Source: Conchocele bisecta (lineage: Eukaryota; Mollusca; Bivalvia; Lucinida; Thyasiridae). From it: a stretch of DNA of 64,000 bases. A program made the position numbers and the translations under genes. The notes under the pieces were generated by a model. It searched no databases and was not told the origin of the DNA. It worked only from the letters and a program-made list of their open reading frames with translations. The stretch lies in contig CM055273.1 in NCBI GenBank assembly GCA_029237695.1, positions 58,455,968 through 58,519,967 on the forward strand, given 5' to 3'. Below, in pieces: positions 36,401 through 42,218 of the stretch; position 1 is the first letter of the stretch, and each line of letters begins with the position of its first letter.

Positions 36401-38829
36401 TGTCCTTATTACGTAACGGATTTTGATGAAATATGGCGCATTTTGGTGAATTTGGTGGTCTCTGTATTTTGGCCCAAACTTGTCGTTTTTGCGAAGAATC
36501 GATTTCCGTGTCAGTAGACACGAAAATCGATTCATCGCAAAAATGACATAAGTCTGTGCCTAACTCCCTGGACGACCAAATGCAGCTCATGAAGACGCCT
36601 TTGCTGCGCCATATTTCATCAAAATCCATTTCATATTAAGGAAAATATCAAATAATACTTACTTTGGAGTGGGCAAGATTTCAACACTTTCAGCCACTGT
36701 TGTTGTTGTTATAACCACTTGATCATGCACCTTGAATATGCTCCCGCAAATTAGTAACTACTGGTAATTCAATTAATCACGTCTGTTAGACTCCTTTCTG
36801 TTTAATAACACATACATAGAATTACCTCTCATATCAGTTCCTGTGATCAAAATGCCCTGTGCGATTAAAACTAGATTGGTCAGTAAGCGAGGCTTACGGA
36901 ATAGCGTGGGCCCAGGTACCCCTAAATATGTAAAAAGATTCCAAGTGTGTGGGCTTGTGACCTTGACTCTGGGTTTAGCGGGGCGGCACGAATGTGAATT
37001 TGTCACAGCGTGGTAGAGGTCCATTGGAGCAATGCGTGTGTGAAATATGAAGCAGATCCGAGCAAGGAAATAGAAGTTATAACCAATTTCTCTGATGTTA
37101 AGTTTTGTAAAGAGACGAAGTATCTGACCTTGACCTCGAGATCAGCGGGGATTTGTCACAGCATGATAGTAGAGCCTTAGAGGAATGCATGCATGAAAAT
37201 TAAGAATTTTCTGTGAAAGAAATAGAAGTTATAACATATTTCTCTGATGTTAAGTTTTGTAAAGAGACTAAGTATTTGACCTTGACCTTTGGATCAGCGG
37301 GGGTTGGACGGTCAAGGATTTGGCACAGCATGATAGTAGAGCCTTACAGGAATGCATGTGTGAAATATTAAGCATTTAGATGAAGGAAATAGAAGTTATA
37401 ACATATTTCCCTGATGTTAAGTTTAGTGACGGACGCACGGACATCCTGACTCCAGTATACCCCCCACAACTCGTTGCGGGGGGTATAATAATAAGAATAC
37501 ATGTATAGCAAAGTTTGAATGTGAACGTTCAGCAGATTATAGCTACATTTTAGTCCGCGAAAGTAAAACCTTATTTCACAAATCTACATGTATACAGTTA
37601 GATGCAGTGTAGCAGTATCATTATCATATAAAGCAGAAAACAAGCAGCTAATACATAAGGAAACCGTTATTTTTCCCCAGCTATGTGCAGGTATTTTCAT
37701 TTGTCCGATAAACTGATTGTCCAGATAACTGGTATGACCCCTGTACCCATTTACAGCTGGGTGGACTGCAGCAGTGTGGATTCTGGAAGTCAGGCCTGAC
37801 GTATCACTAGTCACATGACCCAATATGTTTGGGAGTCACTTGATACATTTTGCTCTAAAATACATTATTTTATGCCAGAATATTTCACACTTAGAACTAC
37901 GAAAATACTAATTGGTGATATGAATATTTTTTAATGACCTGTAATGTTCAGGGGTTAACGCATCTGACGAGTTGTCTGCTCCGCATAGGAATACACATCG
38001 GCACTACTTTGCCGAGGTGTACCGAATGCTAATATCACGGTGCACACCATATCACTGTTTGGTAATATTACCTGTGTTCTTGCTGCACCTACCCTGCCCA
38101 AACTACACTAGTAGCAACCCACCTGCGTGTTTATTCAGTATCAACTCAGAGACAGTTCATCAAGGAAGACAACTGCGCGAAGACTGGCTGGTTGAGAGTC
38201 GAGTCGAAGTGCCAAACGACAAACCCAAGGTTAGTCGAGTCGACGGTAAAATGTACACCGGCTAACATTACAGACCCTTTAACATTATAAATCTGCATTT
38301 AAATAGCGATAGGAATTTAGTTGTTTGAAGCGTTCAAAAATGATTAAATTATATAGGAAAACGGGTCAGATTTCCATCTGCGCTCATCGACAGAGGAGAT
38401 AATCATAACCTGCACTTGCGTGAAATGGACGAAGTCCGATTTCCAGAATAAAGTGTCTTGCTCAAGGACACAACACATTGCCTCTGTTGAGGCTCGAACC
38501 AACGACTGTAGGTTCAGCAGTCGTCTGAATCTCTAGACCATTTGGTCACACGCTCCACTGCTACTATACACAGTCAGATATATGAGATAGTTTGTGTTTA
38601 TTTAATTTGTCGACAATTGGTTATATCGAACATTGGTCAAGATGCATTAAAATAGAAAATCGATAATTCTAGCCATACACTATTCATCTGCGTCATACCG
38701 TCGCAACAGAAGCATTACCTGTGATTGCACCTTGCCATTCTCCGTAACCACCCAGTGCGTTGACGCCAGCGTGCTGTGGAGACGAAGAAAAAATACAGCA
38801 AATCTGATGAAAACAGAGAACGTCGCCAT
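3223..38829 (-). CDS. TTC17: TTC17 orthologue, exons 1-15, 3' part outside window
   Basis: Tetratricopeptide repeat protein 17. Joining 15 minus-strand exons gives one open frame of 740 codons; every junction is GT-AG and every phase matches, which is the main support. Exons, 5' to 3': 38829-38719, 36149-36005, 35459-35345, 34186-33961, 32981-32872, 31701-31554, 25617-25478, 23885-23719, 15473-15337, 14219-14115, 12894-12764, 6822-6627, 5567-5493, 4797-4573, 3411-3223. Residues 1-23 are a signal peptide; the mature part opens THWVVTENGKVQ, typical of TTC17. TPR-like blocks lie near residues 200-332 and 603-720, separated by a charged linker. Vertebrate TTC17 is about 1140 residues, so about a third is missing to the left. 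Vertebrate TTC17 has been linked to actin organisation and ciliogenesis and reported as an ER-resident TPR adaptor. Introns are loaded with repeats. Confidence 0.93.
3920..4013. repeat. 94-bp near-perfect palindrome
   Basis: CGGGGATATAAACTTGGAAA ... GAGGCCTTCCGGCCTTCG ... complement. GC-richer than its surroundings; a foldback MITE core in a TTC17 intron. Confidence 0.93.
4127..4400. mobile_element. ACAAG-type element fragment
   Basis: Begins ACAAGAAATGTGGCCTGTCG and shares GGCAAACTTCTTAA and flanking words with 31767-32285. The 3' hairpin is missing. Confidence 0.45.
4455..4556. mobile_element. MITE family D, right-end fragment next to exon 14
   Basis: ATCAGGCTACAAGAGTGTG ... CATTTCTCCTGTCACAGCCACA; ends about 17 nt from the exon 14 donor side. 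Other fragments: 7410-7495 (right end) and 33400-33535 (left end). Confidence 0.7.
4573..4797 (-). CDS. TTC17: TTC17 exon 14 (TPR)
   Basis: Residues 603-677, PKWILFNLAGLYWRIIGNN and DVPEVNLANVLYMWERYNDA, the second TPR block. Acceptor CAACAG, donor GTAAGG, phase 0 on both sides. Its first 114 bp are duplicated in decayed form at 5042-5155. A MITE remnant ends about 17 nt past the donor side. Confidence 0.94.
5042..5155 (-). pseudogene. decayed partial duplicate of TTC17 exon 14
   Basis: About 113 bp closely resembles the first half of exon 14 and sits one exon-length upstream in the transcript direction. On the minus strand it keeps the CAG acceptor dinucleotide context and an open frame (NIGPKWILSNLAEQYWCIIG), but several conserved positions are changed (for example LYWR to QYWC) and there is no donor where the similarity ends. 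The intervening sequence has MITE-derived CAGATCC...GAGACGGCTCG motifs. Best read as a non-functional exon-fragment duplication; use as a cryptic acceptor cannot be excluded. Confidence 0.8.
5493..5567 (-). CDS. TTC17: TTC17 exon 13 (75 bp)
   Basis: Residues 578-602, TLLDHVDGKITIEEMGQRI, equivalent to the IPEEEIGSFLF segment just before the second TPR block. Acceptor CTTCAG, donor GTGAGA, phase 0 on both sides; too short to be seen as an ORF. Confidence 0.86.
5968..6182. mobile_element. Tigger/pogo-like MITE, copy 1
   Basis: TA then CAGTGGAACCCCTCTAAACC ... GATTCCACTG then TA. 215 bp, with a second internal TIR-like end (CAGTGAAATCTCTCTAAGC) so that the right third is itself a hairpin. Confidence 0.82.
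6356..6570. mobile_element. Tigger/pogo-like MITE, copy 2
   Basis: Also exactly 215 bp, TA-flanked, with CAGTGGAACCTCTCTAAACC ... GGTTTCACTG, and the same internal layout as copy 1, 173 bp away. Confidence 0.85.
6627..6822 (-). CDS. TTC17: TTC17 exon 12
   Basis: Residues 512-577, a linker segment with WYPPVCVTLLDIPE and ending FDSYHKQ. Acceptor TTACAG, donor GTGGGA; phase 2 in, 0 out. Weakly conserved, so placement rests on phase and order. Confidence 0.82.
7000..7260. mobile_element. foldback MITE family B, copy 1
   Basis: ATCAACACAGTGCGTATGTG then the inverted arms AGTAGGTTAGTGCC ... GGCACTAACCTACT around GGCACGGAAACGGGATGTGC. No ORF. Confidence 0.85.
7700..7853 (-). mobile_element. SINE, 3' part, interrupted by a composite element
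   Basis: Same family as 778-967. Similarity stops at GGAAGTCAG (plus strand) and appears to resume after the composite MITE at about 11680 (GGTGTTCGAACC...AATCCATCC). The SINE was therefore the insertion target. Confidence 0.65.
8283..10195. repeat. tandem array, monomer about 145 bp, about 13 copies
   Basis: Each unit contains ATCGCGCTTTCCGCAAGCAG, AAACACCCATGTGAAGTAT and AGCAGTTGCAGAGATATAGT. Outer units are nearly identical; units between about 8820 and 9480 carry many small deletions and insertions. ORFs read through here are repeat artefacts. Confidence 0.93.
10380..11480. repeat. tandem array, monomer about 180-200 bp, about 6 copies
   Basis: Units contain CATGTTGGATAGT, GGTCCTAGGTGGTACAGTA and AACATTGTAAACGCGAAAAC. 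A copy of the element's own 3' end, with a CGCCCGCC run, is embedded near 10905-10995 and recurs at 11500-11589. Confidence 0.88.
11838..12490 (-). mobile_element. SINE split by a TTAA-flanked MITE
   Basis: SINE halves at 11838-11899 and 12360-12490 join into the family sequence when the 460-bp insertion at 11900-12359 is removed. The tRNA-like head (CCTAGGCCACAGCCCATCC on the plus strand) is at the right end. Confidence 0.75.
11900..12359. mobile_element. TTAA MITE family P, copy 1 (460 bp)
   Basis: TIR AGGTACATGCCCACTCAGTA at the left and its near complement at the right, flanked by TTAA at 11896-11899 and 12360-12363. Exact TTAA duplication points to a piggyBac-type transposase. No ORF. 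Inserted in a SINE. Confidence 0.85.
12503..12738. mobile_element. MITE family E next to TTC17 exon 11
   Basis: Left TTAACCATTTCATAACTGG, right GTTGAAAGGGTTCA (TTAA worn to TTCA), with the central inverted motif GAGACGGCTCGTCACGAGC. It ends 25 nt from exon 11. Confidence 0.8.
12764..12894 (-). CDS. TTC17: TTC17 exon 11
   Basis: Residues 469-512, containing WPSKEDC and YLSPENKG, which match the WP...DC and PPENKG positions of vertebrate TTC17. Acceptor TTGCAG, donor GTATGT; phase 0 in, 2 out. A TTAA-type MITE ends 25 nt past the donor side. Confidence 0.87.
12905..13200. repeat. (ATTG)n-rich low-complexity tract
   Basis: Imperfect TTGATTGATTGA units directly next to the TTC17 exon 11 acceptor region. 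Similar CAAT/ATCA tracts occur at 39010-39255 and 41440-41690. Confidence 0.9.
13231..13471. mobile_element. MITE family D, copy
   Basis: TGTGGCTGTGACTAGAGAAA ... TTTCTCCAGGCACAGCCACA TIRs of about 30 bp, with internal CAGTGTAGATCCAGATCAGC. Confidence 0.88.
13653..13974. mobile_element. MITE family C, long variant
   Basis: CAGAGCTCCAGATAAGGG at the left and GGAGCTCTG at the right. A 15-bp inverted motif lies near 13810-13850 (TTCACTTAGTTGAGC / GCTCAATTAAGTGAA). Confidence 0.6.
14115..14219 (-). CDS. TTC17: TTC17 exon 10
   Basis: Residues 434-468, MLGDETGDVYISGNVDYSRP and onward to VRARK. Acceptor TTTCAG, donor GTGGGT; 105 bp, phase 0 on both sides. Linker region, little conserved. Confidence 0.82.
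14573..14813. mobile_element. MITE family D, copy
   Basis: TGTGGCTGTGACTGGGGAAA ... TTCTCCACAGTCACAGCCACA with the internal dyad AGATCAGACTGTGC.../GCACAGTCTGATCAGGATC. Confidence 0.9.
14956..15256. mobile_element. MITE family A, copy 4
   Basis: TAGCCTATTTCACCAACATT ... GATGAAAGCGGCTA with a 66-bp core palindrome. It lies 80 nt past the donor side of TTC17 exon 9. Confidence 0.92.
15337..15473 (-). CDS. TTC17: TTC17 exon 9
   Basis: Residues 388-433, GDYCKMGDKDGKQVLMCSWS; its position corresponds to the Cys-containing linker segment of vertebrate TTC17. Acceptor TTTCAG, donor GTAGGT; phase 1 in, 0 out. Sequence similarity is modest; phase continuity is the stronger support. Confidence 0.86.
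15741..15969. mobile_element. TTAA MITE (TTAACCCTTTCCC ends) with inner hairpin
   Basis: TTAACCCTTTCCCTGTT ... AGGGAAAGGGTTAA. The inner arms AAAACATTGTGGGAAAAGGA and complement form a long hairpin near 15849-15914. Confidence 0.85.
16561..17118. mobile_element. foldback element with 46-bp minisatellite
   Basis: The left arm TTTTTGACCACATGGTCTTT ... ATTGACAGTCC has its inverted copy at 17000-17118. Between them are eight units of 46 bp containing GTGACGTCCATAGTGTAGCA. Relatives are at 17231 and 58280. Confidence 0.85.
16633..16999. repeat. 46-bp minisatellite, 8 copies
   Basis: The units ATTGACAGTCCTATGTGACG... GTAAACCGG are nearly identical; single-base changes (TTG/TTT, ACC/ACT) group neighbouring units. 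Direct repeats without spacers, so not a CRISPR-type array. Confidence 0.95.
17231..17320. repeat. 90-bp perfect palindrome
   Basis: TACACATTGTTTTAAAGTCA through CCATATGG to the exact complement. A shortened relative lies at about 61465-61535. Probably a compact foldback MITE. Confidence 0.93.
17401..19268. repeat. higher-order tandem repeat (660 bp, about 99-bp sub-units)
   Basis: Three higher-order units start at 17401, 18061 and 18722 (GTTTTTATAAAAAAA...). Within each, sub-units AGCTTTCAGTCAAGTAAATA repeat every 83-99 bp. Each higher-order unit ends with a unique piece GCATTGAAGCTGTAGTCCTC. Units 1 and 2 are nearly identical; unit 3 is about 110 bp shorter. Confidence 0.92.
19489..19841. 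mobile_element. ACAAG-type element (type iv)
   Basis: Starts ACAAGAAATACGTCTGTCG followed by ATGCCAC; ends with hairpin ATGCCACC-c-GTTTC-TTC-GAAAC-c-CGGTGGCAT and an A-run. Two GACG/GACA simple-repeat tracts and an internal inverted segment (TACCCCGTAAG / CTTACGGGGTA) fill the middle. Confidence 0.65.
20114..20335. mobile_element. MITE family D, worn copy
   Basis: TGTGGCTATGACTGGAGAAA ... CATGTCTCCAGTCACAGCA; the internal part is shortened. Confidence 0.85.
20342..20565. mobile_element. MITE with GGGGCGTTTCACTAAAC ends
   Basis: GGGCGTTTCACTAAACTTTG versus CAAAGTTTATTGAAATGGTCCCC, with an inner perfect hairpin ATTTATTGAGCATAGGCTGCA and complement. Confidence 0.8.
21273..21460. mobile_element. 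MITE family C, foldback copy
   Basis: CAGAGCTCCAGTTAAGGTGC and its complement at the two ends; the whole 188 bp folds on itself around GATTCTAAAG arms. Confidence 0.88.
21497..21781. mobile_element. MITE family A, copy 5
   Basis: TIRs TAGCCTATTTCACCAACATT / TGATGAAATCGGCTA; the inner left repeat is shortened by about 18 bp. Core palindrome intact. The flanking CAG...CTG suggests the true TIR starts CAGTAGCC. Confidence 0.92.
22236..22710. repeat. dispersed repeat family G, longest copy
   Basis: GGGTTTAACGTCC ... ATATTCAGTCCTGAAATTAG ... GATCTGGTGCCAGG ... CGCCTTTTACGACAAGCAAT. Other copies: 16190-16450, 19318-19488, 24125-24500, 33010-33370; fragments at 5800-5850 and 6183-6310. A SINE-like origin is possible; class not established. 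Confidence 0.7.
22813..23027. mobile_element. TTAA MITE (TTAACCCT ends)
   Basis: TTAACCCTCACTACACTGG ... AGCATAGTAAGGGTTAA, with an inner hairpin of TTTTGACAGCACATGAGAAT and complement. Confidence 0.8.
23719..23885 (-). CDS. TTC17: TTC17 exon 8 (coiled linker)
   Basis: Residues 332-388, SLQQTLNDLKDYQRKHDYW followed by a charged, probably helical stretch to KEMSTDI. Acceptor CGCTAG, donor GTACTT; phase 2 in, 1 out. A 70-bp Tigger-like MITE starts 35 nt upstream of the acceptor. Confidence 0.9.
23921..23990. mobile_element. Tigger/pogo-like MITE, 70-bp short form
   Basis: TA-CAGTAGAGGCTCTCTACACC ... GATCTTCCACTG-TA. Equals the right-hand hairpin third of the 215-bp form. It lies 35 nt upstream of the TTC17 exon 8 acceptor. 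Confidence 0.82.
24500..25272. other. TTC17 intron 7 stretch without gene
   Basis: Worn pieces with AGATCAGACAGCGTGGATGC (24690) and CAGTGCAGATCCTGATGTGG (25130, family E core). No exon. Confidence 0.55.
25273..25468. mobile_element. TTAA MITE abutting TTC17 exon 7 donor
   Basis: TTAACTCTTTGCATGCTGG ... CTAGCATGCAAAGAGTTAA, with TTAA at both ends. Nine bases separate it from exon 7 on the donor side. Confidence 0.9.
25478..25617 (-). CDS. TTC17: TTC17 exon 7 (TPR), between two MITEs
   Basis: Residues 286-332, VLGEYNKSVICFENTLKIQP then AKRKHAVLC...LEAQHR. Acceptor TTACAG, donor GTACAT; phase 0 in, 2 out. A TTAA-flanked MITE ends 9 nt after the donor side and another MITE begins 19 nt before the acceptor side, so almost no native intron sequence remains around this exon. 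Confidence 0.94.
25637..25764. mobile_element. MITE family C fragment abutting TTC17 exon 7 acceptor
   Basis: AGCTCCAGATAAG ... CTTATCTGGAGCTCTG. Nineteen bases separate it from exon 7 on the acceptor side. Related copies are at 13653, 21273 and 31923. Confidence 0.78.
25960..26440. repeat. large foldback, AT-rich
   Basis: AAACGATTTTCCTATGGGAA ... TTCTCATAGGAAAATCGTG inverted arms with ATTTCATCAAATAAT. One arm recurs at 51236-51460. Confidence 0.75.
27888..30795. mobile_element. ACAAG-type element (type ii) with 440-bp repeats
   Basis: Starts ACAAGAGGGCCATGATGGCC followed by CGCTCACCTG; ends with the hairpin AGCTCACATGAGC-TTC-GCTCAGGTGAGCT and AAAAA. I recognise these ends as an abundant molluscan repeat. 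The body holds about six tandem units of about 440 bp containing CATCTTGGAT and CAATTTGACCCCACGGGCC. No credible gene. Confidence 0.85.
27965..30640. repeat. tandem array, monomer about 440 bp, about 6 copies
   Basis: The phrase TGACATGACCATATTC recurs with spacing of about 432-443 bp. Recurrent 60-residue minus-strand ORFs are a by-product of the repeat and not genes. Confidence 0.93.
31554..31701 (-). CDS. TTC17: TTC17 exon 6 (TPR)
   Basis: Residues 236-285, including DVALISLANVLHRARYSNEA and NHFTLGNIYA, strongly conserved TPR helices. Acceptor TTCTAG, donor GTAGGT; phase 2 in, 0 out. Confidence 0.94.
31767..32285. mobile_element. ACAAG-type element (type iv-like), worn, split by MITE C
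   Basis: ACAAGACAATGTGACATGTC ... GTCCAAACACTATATGCC. A related left part lies at 4127-4400 (ACAAGAAATGTGGCCTGTCG), and the better preserved relative is at 19489-19841. Confidence 0.5.
31923..32113. mobile_element. MITE family C, nested in an ACAAG-type fragment
   Basis: A near-identical inverted copy of the 21273 element. It interrupts a worn ACAAG-type element that starts near 31767 (ACAAGACAATGTGACATGTC) and ends near 32285. Confidence 0.85.
32114..32871. other. TTC17 intron stretch, unclassified
   Basis: The left part finishes the ACAAG-type relic. 32340-32860 contains no repeat seen elsewhere in the window and no exon. Confidence 0.5.
32872..32981 (-). CDS. TTC17: TTC17 exon 5 (TPR)
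   Basis: Residues 200-236, NKTSWVLYNMAAFYWRIKG, the first helix pair of the N-terminal TPR block. Acceptor TTTCAG, donor GTCAGT; phase 0 in, 2 out. Recovered from the sequence by the adjoining phases, as it is too short to stand out as an ORF. Confidence 0.92.
33961..34186 (-). CDS. TTC17: TTC17 exon 4
   Basis: Residues 124-199, beginning PEDYISGITPGS and containing LPYSIHAFEHLDGM, a TTC17 signature. Acceptor TTTCAG, donor GTATGT; phase 2 in, 0 out. A TTAA-type MITE begins only 30 nt upstream of the acceptor. Confidence 0.93.
34217..34446. mobile_element. MITE family E next to TTC17 exon 4 acceptor
   Basis: TTAACCATTTCACCCCCAAG ... GTTGAAAGGGTTAA, TTAA at both ends, piggyBac-like. On the minus strand it ends 30 nt before the exon 4 acceptor, so it supplies or borders the branch-point region. 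Confidence 0.88.
34954..35281. mobile_element. MITE family A, copy 7
   Basis: TAACCTATTTCATCAACATT ... GGTGAAATGACTGAAATCAGCTA; both ends are slightly worn and the core palindrome has small duplications. It lies 63 nt past the donor side of TTC17 exon 3. Confidence 0.88.
35345..35459 (-). CDS. TTC17: TTC17 exon 3
   Basis: Residues 86-124: a LEEKFYKTDPDC... LDLYISTVLPLENKGI segment. Two donors are possible, GTATAAG at 35351 and GTTAGT at 35344. The second was chosen because only it keeps phase with exon 4 and gives NKGIRPEDY, matching the family. A MITE ends at 35281, 63 nt downstream of the exon. Confidence 0.9.
36005..36149 (-). CDS. TTC17: TTC17 exon 2
   Basis: Residues 38-86. It follows the CATTGCAG acceptor and starts VDSVFNMKRPYDLVAFMKQE, the best conserved N-terminal block of TTC17, ending DDRDTG. 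Phase 0 in, phase 1 out, donor GTACAT. Confidence 0.92.
36150..36879. other. TTC17 intron 1, left part
   Basis: Includes a hairpin at about 36492-36540 (AATCGATTTCCGTGTC / GACACGAAAATCGATT) inside a wider inverted pair (GGATTTTGATGAAATATGGC at 36419 and its complement near 36607-36627). Probably a worn foldback of about 210 bp; no gene. Confidence 0.6.
36880..37490. mobile_element. repeat element with 3' compound hairpin (type v)
   Basis: Three units of about 170 bp (AAATAGAAGTTATAACATAT, CAGCATGATAGTAGAGCCTT) end in hairpin TATACCCCCC-a-CAAC-TC-GTTG-c-GGGGGGTATA followed by ATAA. The 5' boundary is unclear. Confidence 0.6.
37491..38384. other. TTC17 intron 1, right part
   Basis: No repeat seen elsewhere in the window and no recognisable exon. 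A 97-residue plus-strand ORF at 37972 has no family resemblance. Confidence 0.5.
38385..38570 (-). mobile_element. tRNA-derived SINE, opposite orientation
   Basis: Minus strand reads AGTGGAGCGTGTGACC, then GGTTCGAGCCTC, then TGTGTCCTTGAGCAAGACAC, the same family as the copy near 39541. It lies in TTC17 intron 1. Confidence 0.75.
38719..38829 (-). CDS. TTC17: TTC17 exon 1 (signal peptide and start)
   Basis: Encodes residues 1-37. The ATG at 38829-38827 was chosen because the following residues form a classical signal peptide (MATFSVFIRFAVFFLRLHS) ending before THWVV; an in-frame ATG at 38865 would add 12 charged residues in front. The exon ends CAA TCA CAG before a GTAATG donor, phase 0. Confidence 0.88.
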
Positions 38830-39010
38830 ATTTATTTTGCTCCTGACCCATGAATTCCACCTCATTTCCGGTTTATATTTTCACGGTATGTAATCAACGA
38901 GAGACTTGTGATCATTTGACTGTCAATCCATTATTTCAACGCCATTCGATGAAGCAAAAATTACATTTTTGTCTTCCACCTATATATTCCAATCTACCAA
39001 ATTGCATACG
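38830..39010 (-). promoter_or_regulatory. TTC17 upstream region, no clear core promoter
   Basis: Sequence directly upstream of the start codon, with no convincing TATA box or CpG-island character by eye. The transcription start is not located. Beyond it lie the ATCA-rich tract, a SINE and the GAGA tract. Confidence 0.25.
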
Positions 39011-39540
39011 AATTAAGCACTCAATCAATAAATCAATCAACCAAACATTCAACCATCCAACCTGCATACCTTCGATGCATCGATCAATCAATCAATTAAT
39101 TAATCAATCAACCAAGCAACAAACCAACCAAACAAACAACCAACCACTCAATCAATCAACCAACCATTCAACCGATCATCCAACCTACCTACCCACCTAC
39201 ATACCACCATCCAATCAATTAATTAATAAATCAATCAAAAAAGTCAATCAATCGAGTCTAATATGAAATAGGCACTACCTGTGACGGGCGACGTTAGTAT
39301 ATATATATGAAACTAAATTTACCAATTGATAGCTTTACCATGATGTTAGTATGCTATAAACGGTACCGTAGTATATTGTAGTATTGCAGAGCTATACTTC
39401 CCGCAACTACCTCGATCGGTGTTACAACTTCTCTATTATAATTAAATGGTGTCATTGTCGCACTTAATTCTCTTATTTGAACCAGTGATACAATTTAGAT
39501 ATTTCCTTTTCATATATAGTACATTAATAGACTATGCATA

Positions 39541-39700
39541 GTGGAGCGCGTGGTCGAGCGGTTTGAGGCGTCGGACTACTGATCTTACGGTCGTGGGTTC
39601 GAGCCTCACCGGAGGCGTGCGTTGTGTCCTTGAGCAAGACACTTTATCCACACTGTATCTTGGACTACAGCAACAGGTGCACTAGACGCACGCTTGCAAT
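39541..39700 (+). mobile_element. tRNA-derived SINE with conserved central domain
   Basis: Head GTGGTCGAGCGGTTTGAGG (A box) and GGGTTCGAGCC (B box), followed by TGTGTCCTTGAGCAAGACAC, a central motif seen in widespread animal SINE superfamilies (V-SINE/MetaSINE type). The 3' end is not resolved; a second related body may continue to about 40070. Confidence 0.75.
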
Positions 39701-40229
39701 GCATACTTTGTTCTGGTAGTCGTGTTCCCCAATTTTCCCGGATCGCTTGACTATGTCTTGTATTTTTAAACTCACATCAGCGAAGTTAAGTGCAGCGTGG
39801 CGGCTATAGAAATTCTCTAGGTGTGTTATTATTTTCTCAATCCCTGGTGGTCTTTGAGCACATTTTGAATAGTTTTCGTATTAGTTTTGTCCTTTTACAG
39901 CTTCACTTCAGTTGTTGGTAAGAGGTACTTGTGTCATGGACTGTGAATACAGCACAGGCCGTGGCACAACCGAACAGGCGCAATAAAACAGCAGTTGCAA
40001 TGCATACTTGTTTCTGTTAGTCATGTTCACAGAGTATCATGGATCGCTTGACTTTGTCTTGTAAACAAAATCACAACATGTGCGGTTTCTATCTAATGAT
40101 ATTGAGAGAGATACAGTGTGCTTCTATCTAATGATGTTGAAAGATAGAGAGAGAAATATTATGGTTTCTATCTAATGATGTTGAGAGAAGGTGGGTGGGT
40201 GTGCGGGGGAGAGATATATTGTGGTTTCT

Positions 40230-40418
40230 ATGTAATGATAGAGAAAGAGACACACACAGAGACATAGAAAGACAGAAAGCGAGAGAGAGAGAGACATACA
40301 GACAGACAGACAGACAGACATAAAGATAGAGAGAGAGAATGACAGAAAGAGAGAGAGAGAGGGACTGATAGGGAGACAGACAGACAGAGAGAGTCAGACA
40401 GACAGAGAGAAGATAGAC

Positions 40419-40468
<50 letters not shown>

Positions 40469-40565
40469 GCACAGACAGAGACAGACATGGATGTTGGAGA
40501 GATAGAAAGAGATAGAGAGAGAGAGACAGACATACAGGGACAGACAGAGACATGGGTGTGGGAGA
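40230..40565. repeat. GAGA/GACA microsatellite
   Basis: Long imperfect GAGAGA and GACAGACA tract. The Ser/Leu-rich minus-strand ORFs here are artefacts. Confidence 0.95.
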
Positions 40566-40715
40566 GAGAAAGGTGTGTTAAAATAAATACGGCATAATGA
40601 AACTACATTTCGTTGCAAACTGTTTTTCTTTCTTTTTTCCATAAAATATAATTTGAGGATGTTTATTCGTGTACATTCTGTCCACTTCGTCATCTTTTCA
40701 CGTTTAAAGGTAAAA

Positions 40716-40847
40716 ATGGCGTCAAAGGATTATTTATTTGTGATTTACGAAATGGTGCGAGGGTTTCCGAGTGATTCGTGTATCCTTGGGGACTCTCGTA
40801 AGCGAATCAAGGTACAACGACAACACAAACATTTTGAAATGCTGTAA
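40716..40847 (+). other. short ORF with good start context, doubtful
   Basis: AAAATGGCG start, then MASKDYLFVIYEMVRGFPSD, an internal AAG/GTACAA donor-like site at about 40811, and a stop at 40845. It could be a first exon of a gene transcribed away from TTC17, but no following exon or family was recognised. Confidence 0.15.
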
Positions 40848-41109
40848 CTTCGTAAGCTATATTCAGTATACTTGCCGACGTTATATACATTTTGTTTTAG
40901 AAGCATTTGGCACTTCGGGCGAAATTATTCGTCGCCCGTATTACTAAAATACTACCTGTCGTAAAACACCCAGCTCAAGATTGGTTTACGGTAAAACAAA
41001 TTTTACACTTTCAATCATGTGTTCAACCTAGTTTCACTGAATGGTAAGTTTTCATATGCGCGTAACATAAAGCGGGCTACTTCTTCGCTCGTATAATCGA
41101 GTCTAAAAT

Positions 41110-41357
41110 ATGGCTGTGACTGGATAAATGGTGTTTATGGGTTTTGCGACCAGTGTAGATCCAGATCAGCCTGTGCAGCCGCACAGTCTGAACAGGATCT
41201 GCACTGTTCGCCATTCAGTCAATGAAACACCCGTTATATGCTTCTAACAGGCAATATATATTGCTGTCATGCAGGCTATCGGAGTGTGCTATTTAGTCAG
41301 GAACTACACTGGTCACAAATCCCATAAGCCCTATTTATCCAGTCAGTCACTGCCACG
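41110..41357. mobile_element. MITE family D, copy
   Basis: ATGGCTGTGACTGGATAAAT ... TTTATCCAGTCAGTCACTGCCA, upstream of TTC17. Confidence 0.85.
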
Positions 41358-42094
41358 TATATACACCCACCAGCCAATGCCTATATGTATATCTGTTCTA
41401 TTTTGTGTTACTTACTCATCCTGTGTAGACTTCCAATCAATCAGGCAAGCAAACAAGTATAACCAATCAATGAATCAATCCACAAACCTATATAGCCATA
41501 TACCCATATATTAATCAACCAATTAATCAACCAATTATTCAATGAAGGTATAGATAAATCAACCAGACTTATTAATCAACCAGGAAGTTACACATAATAT
41601 TGCTTATATCAATCAATCTGCCAACCAATACATCAATCATTATATCAATTAACAATCAATAAATCAATAAGTAGTAAATAAAATATCCATTAACGATTGG
41701 AAAAGAAATAAATCATTCACCAAAATACCCACCCTCCAACCGTGCATATATCTAGTCCATTAATCCTCTCTTCCACTTACACACAGCCCTAATCCATACA
41801 TTCATATATCGTTTTCTCTCTCACGTGTGCACACACGCAATGCACGCACGCACGCACACACACACATACGCACACACATACATTCACGCGCAACAGTACG
41901 TACCGAAAAAACGTGTATTATATTGTCAAAGTCATCCGAAGTTATGCCGTTTATGACTTATTTCTTTCTATTTTTTTCCAGAATTTTCTACGATATGCTT
42001 GTCTCGAGAACTACTACATACCACCACCCCATCACCTATATGTTTTTGCTCAATGTTTAATTTGAGTGTGAAAATAAATACAAATTGTACCAAC

Positions 42095-42126
42095 CTCGTG
42101 GTGCTGCTACCACTGGGCGCCGCCAT
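42095..42126 (-). other. possible isolated first exon, doubtful
   Basis: Minus strand GAAATGGCGGCGCCC opens MAAPSGSSTTR and runs into a GAG/GTTGGT donor-like site. Looks like a first coding exon, but nothing downstream supports it. Confidence 0.15.
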
Positions 42127-42218
42127 TTCGAGACCCGTGCACCTTTTTGACTCACTTAAGGTACCCATGTACCAAGCGTACGCCAGTCCCGCTGCTACAG
42201 TTTTCAACCGTTTGACGT

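Noticed and set aside
40128..40693. Ser/Leu-rich ORFs up to 141 residues
   Set aside because: They come from a GAGA/GACA microsatellite.
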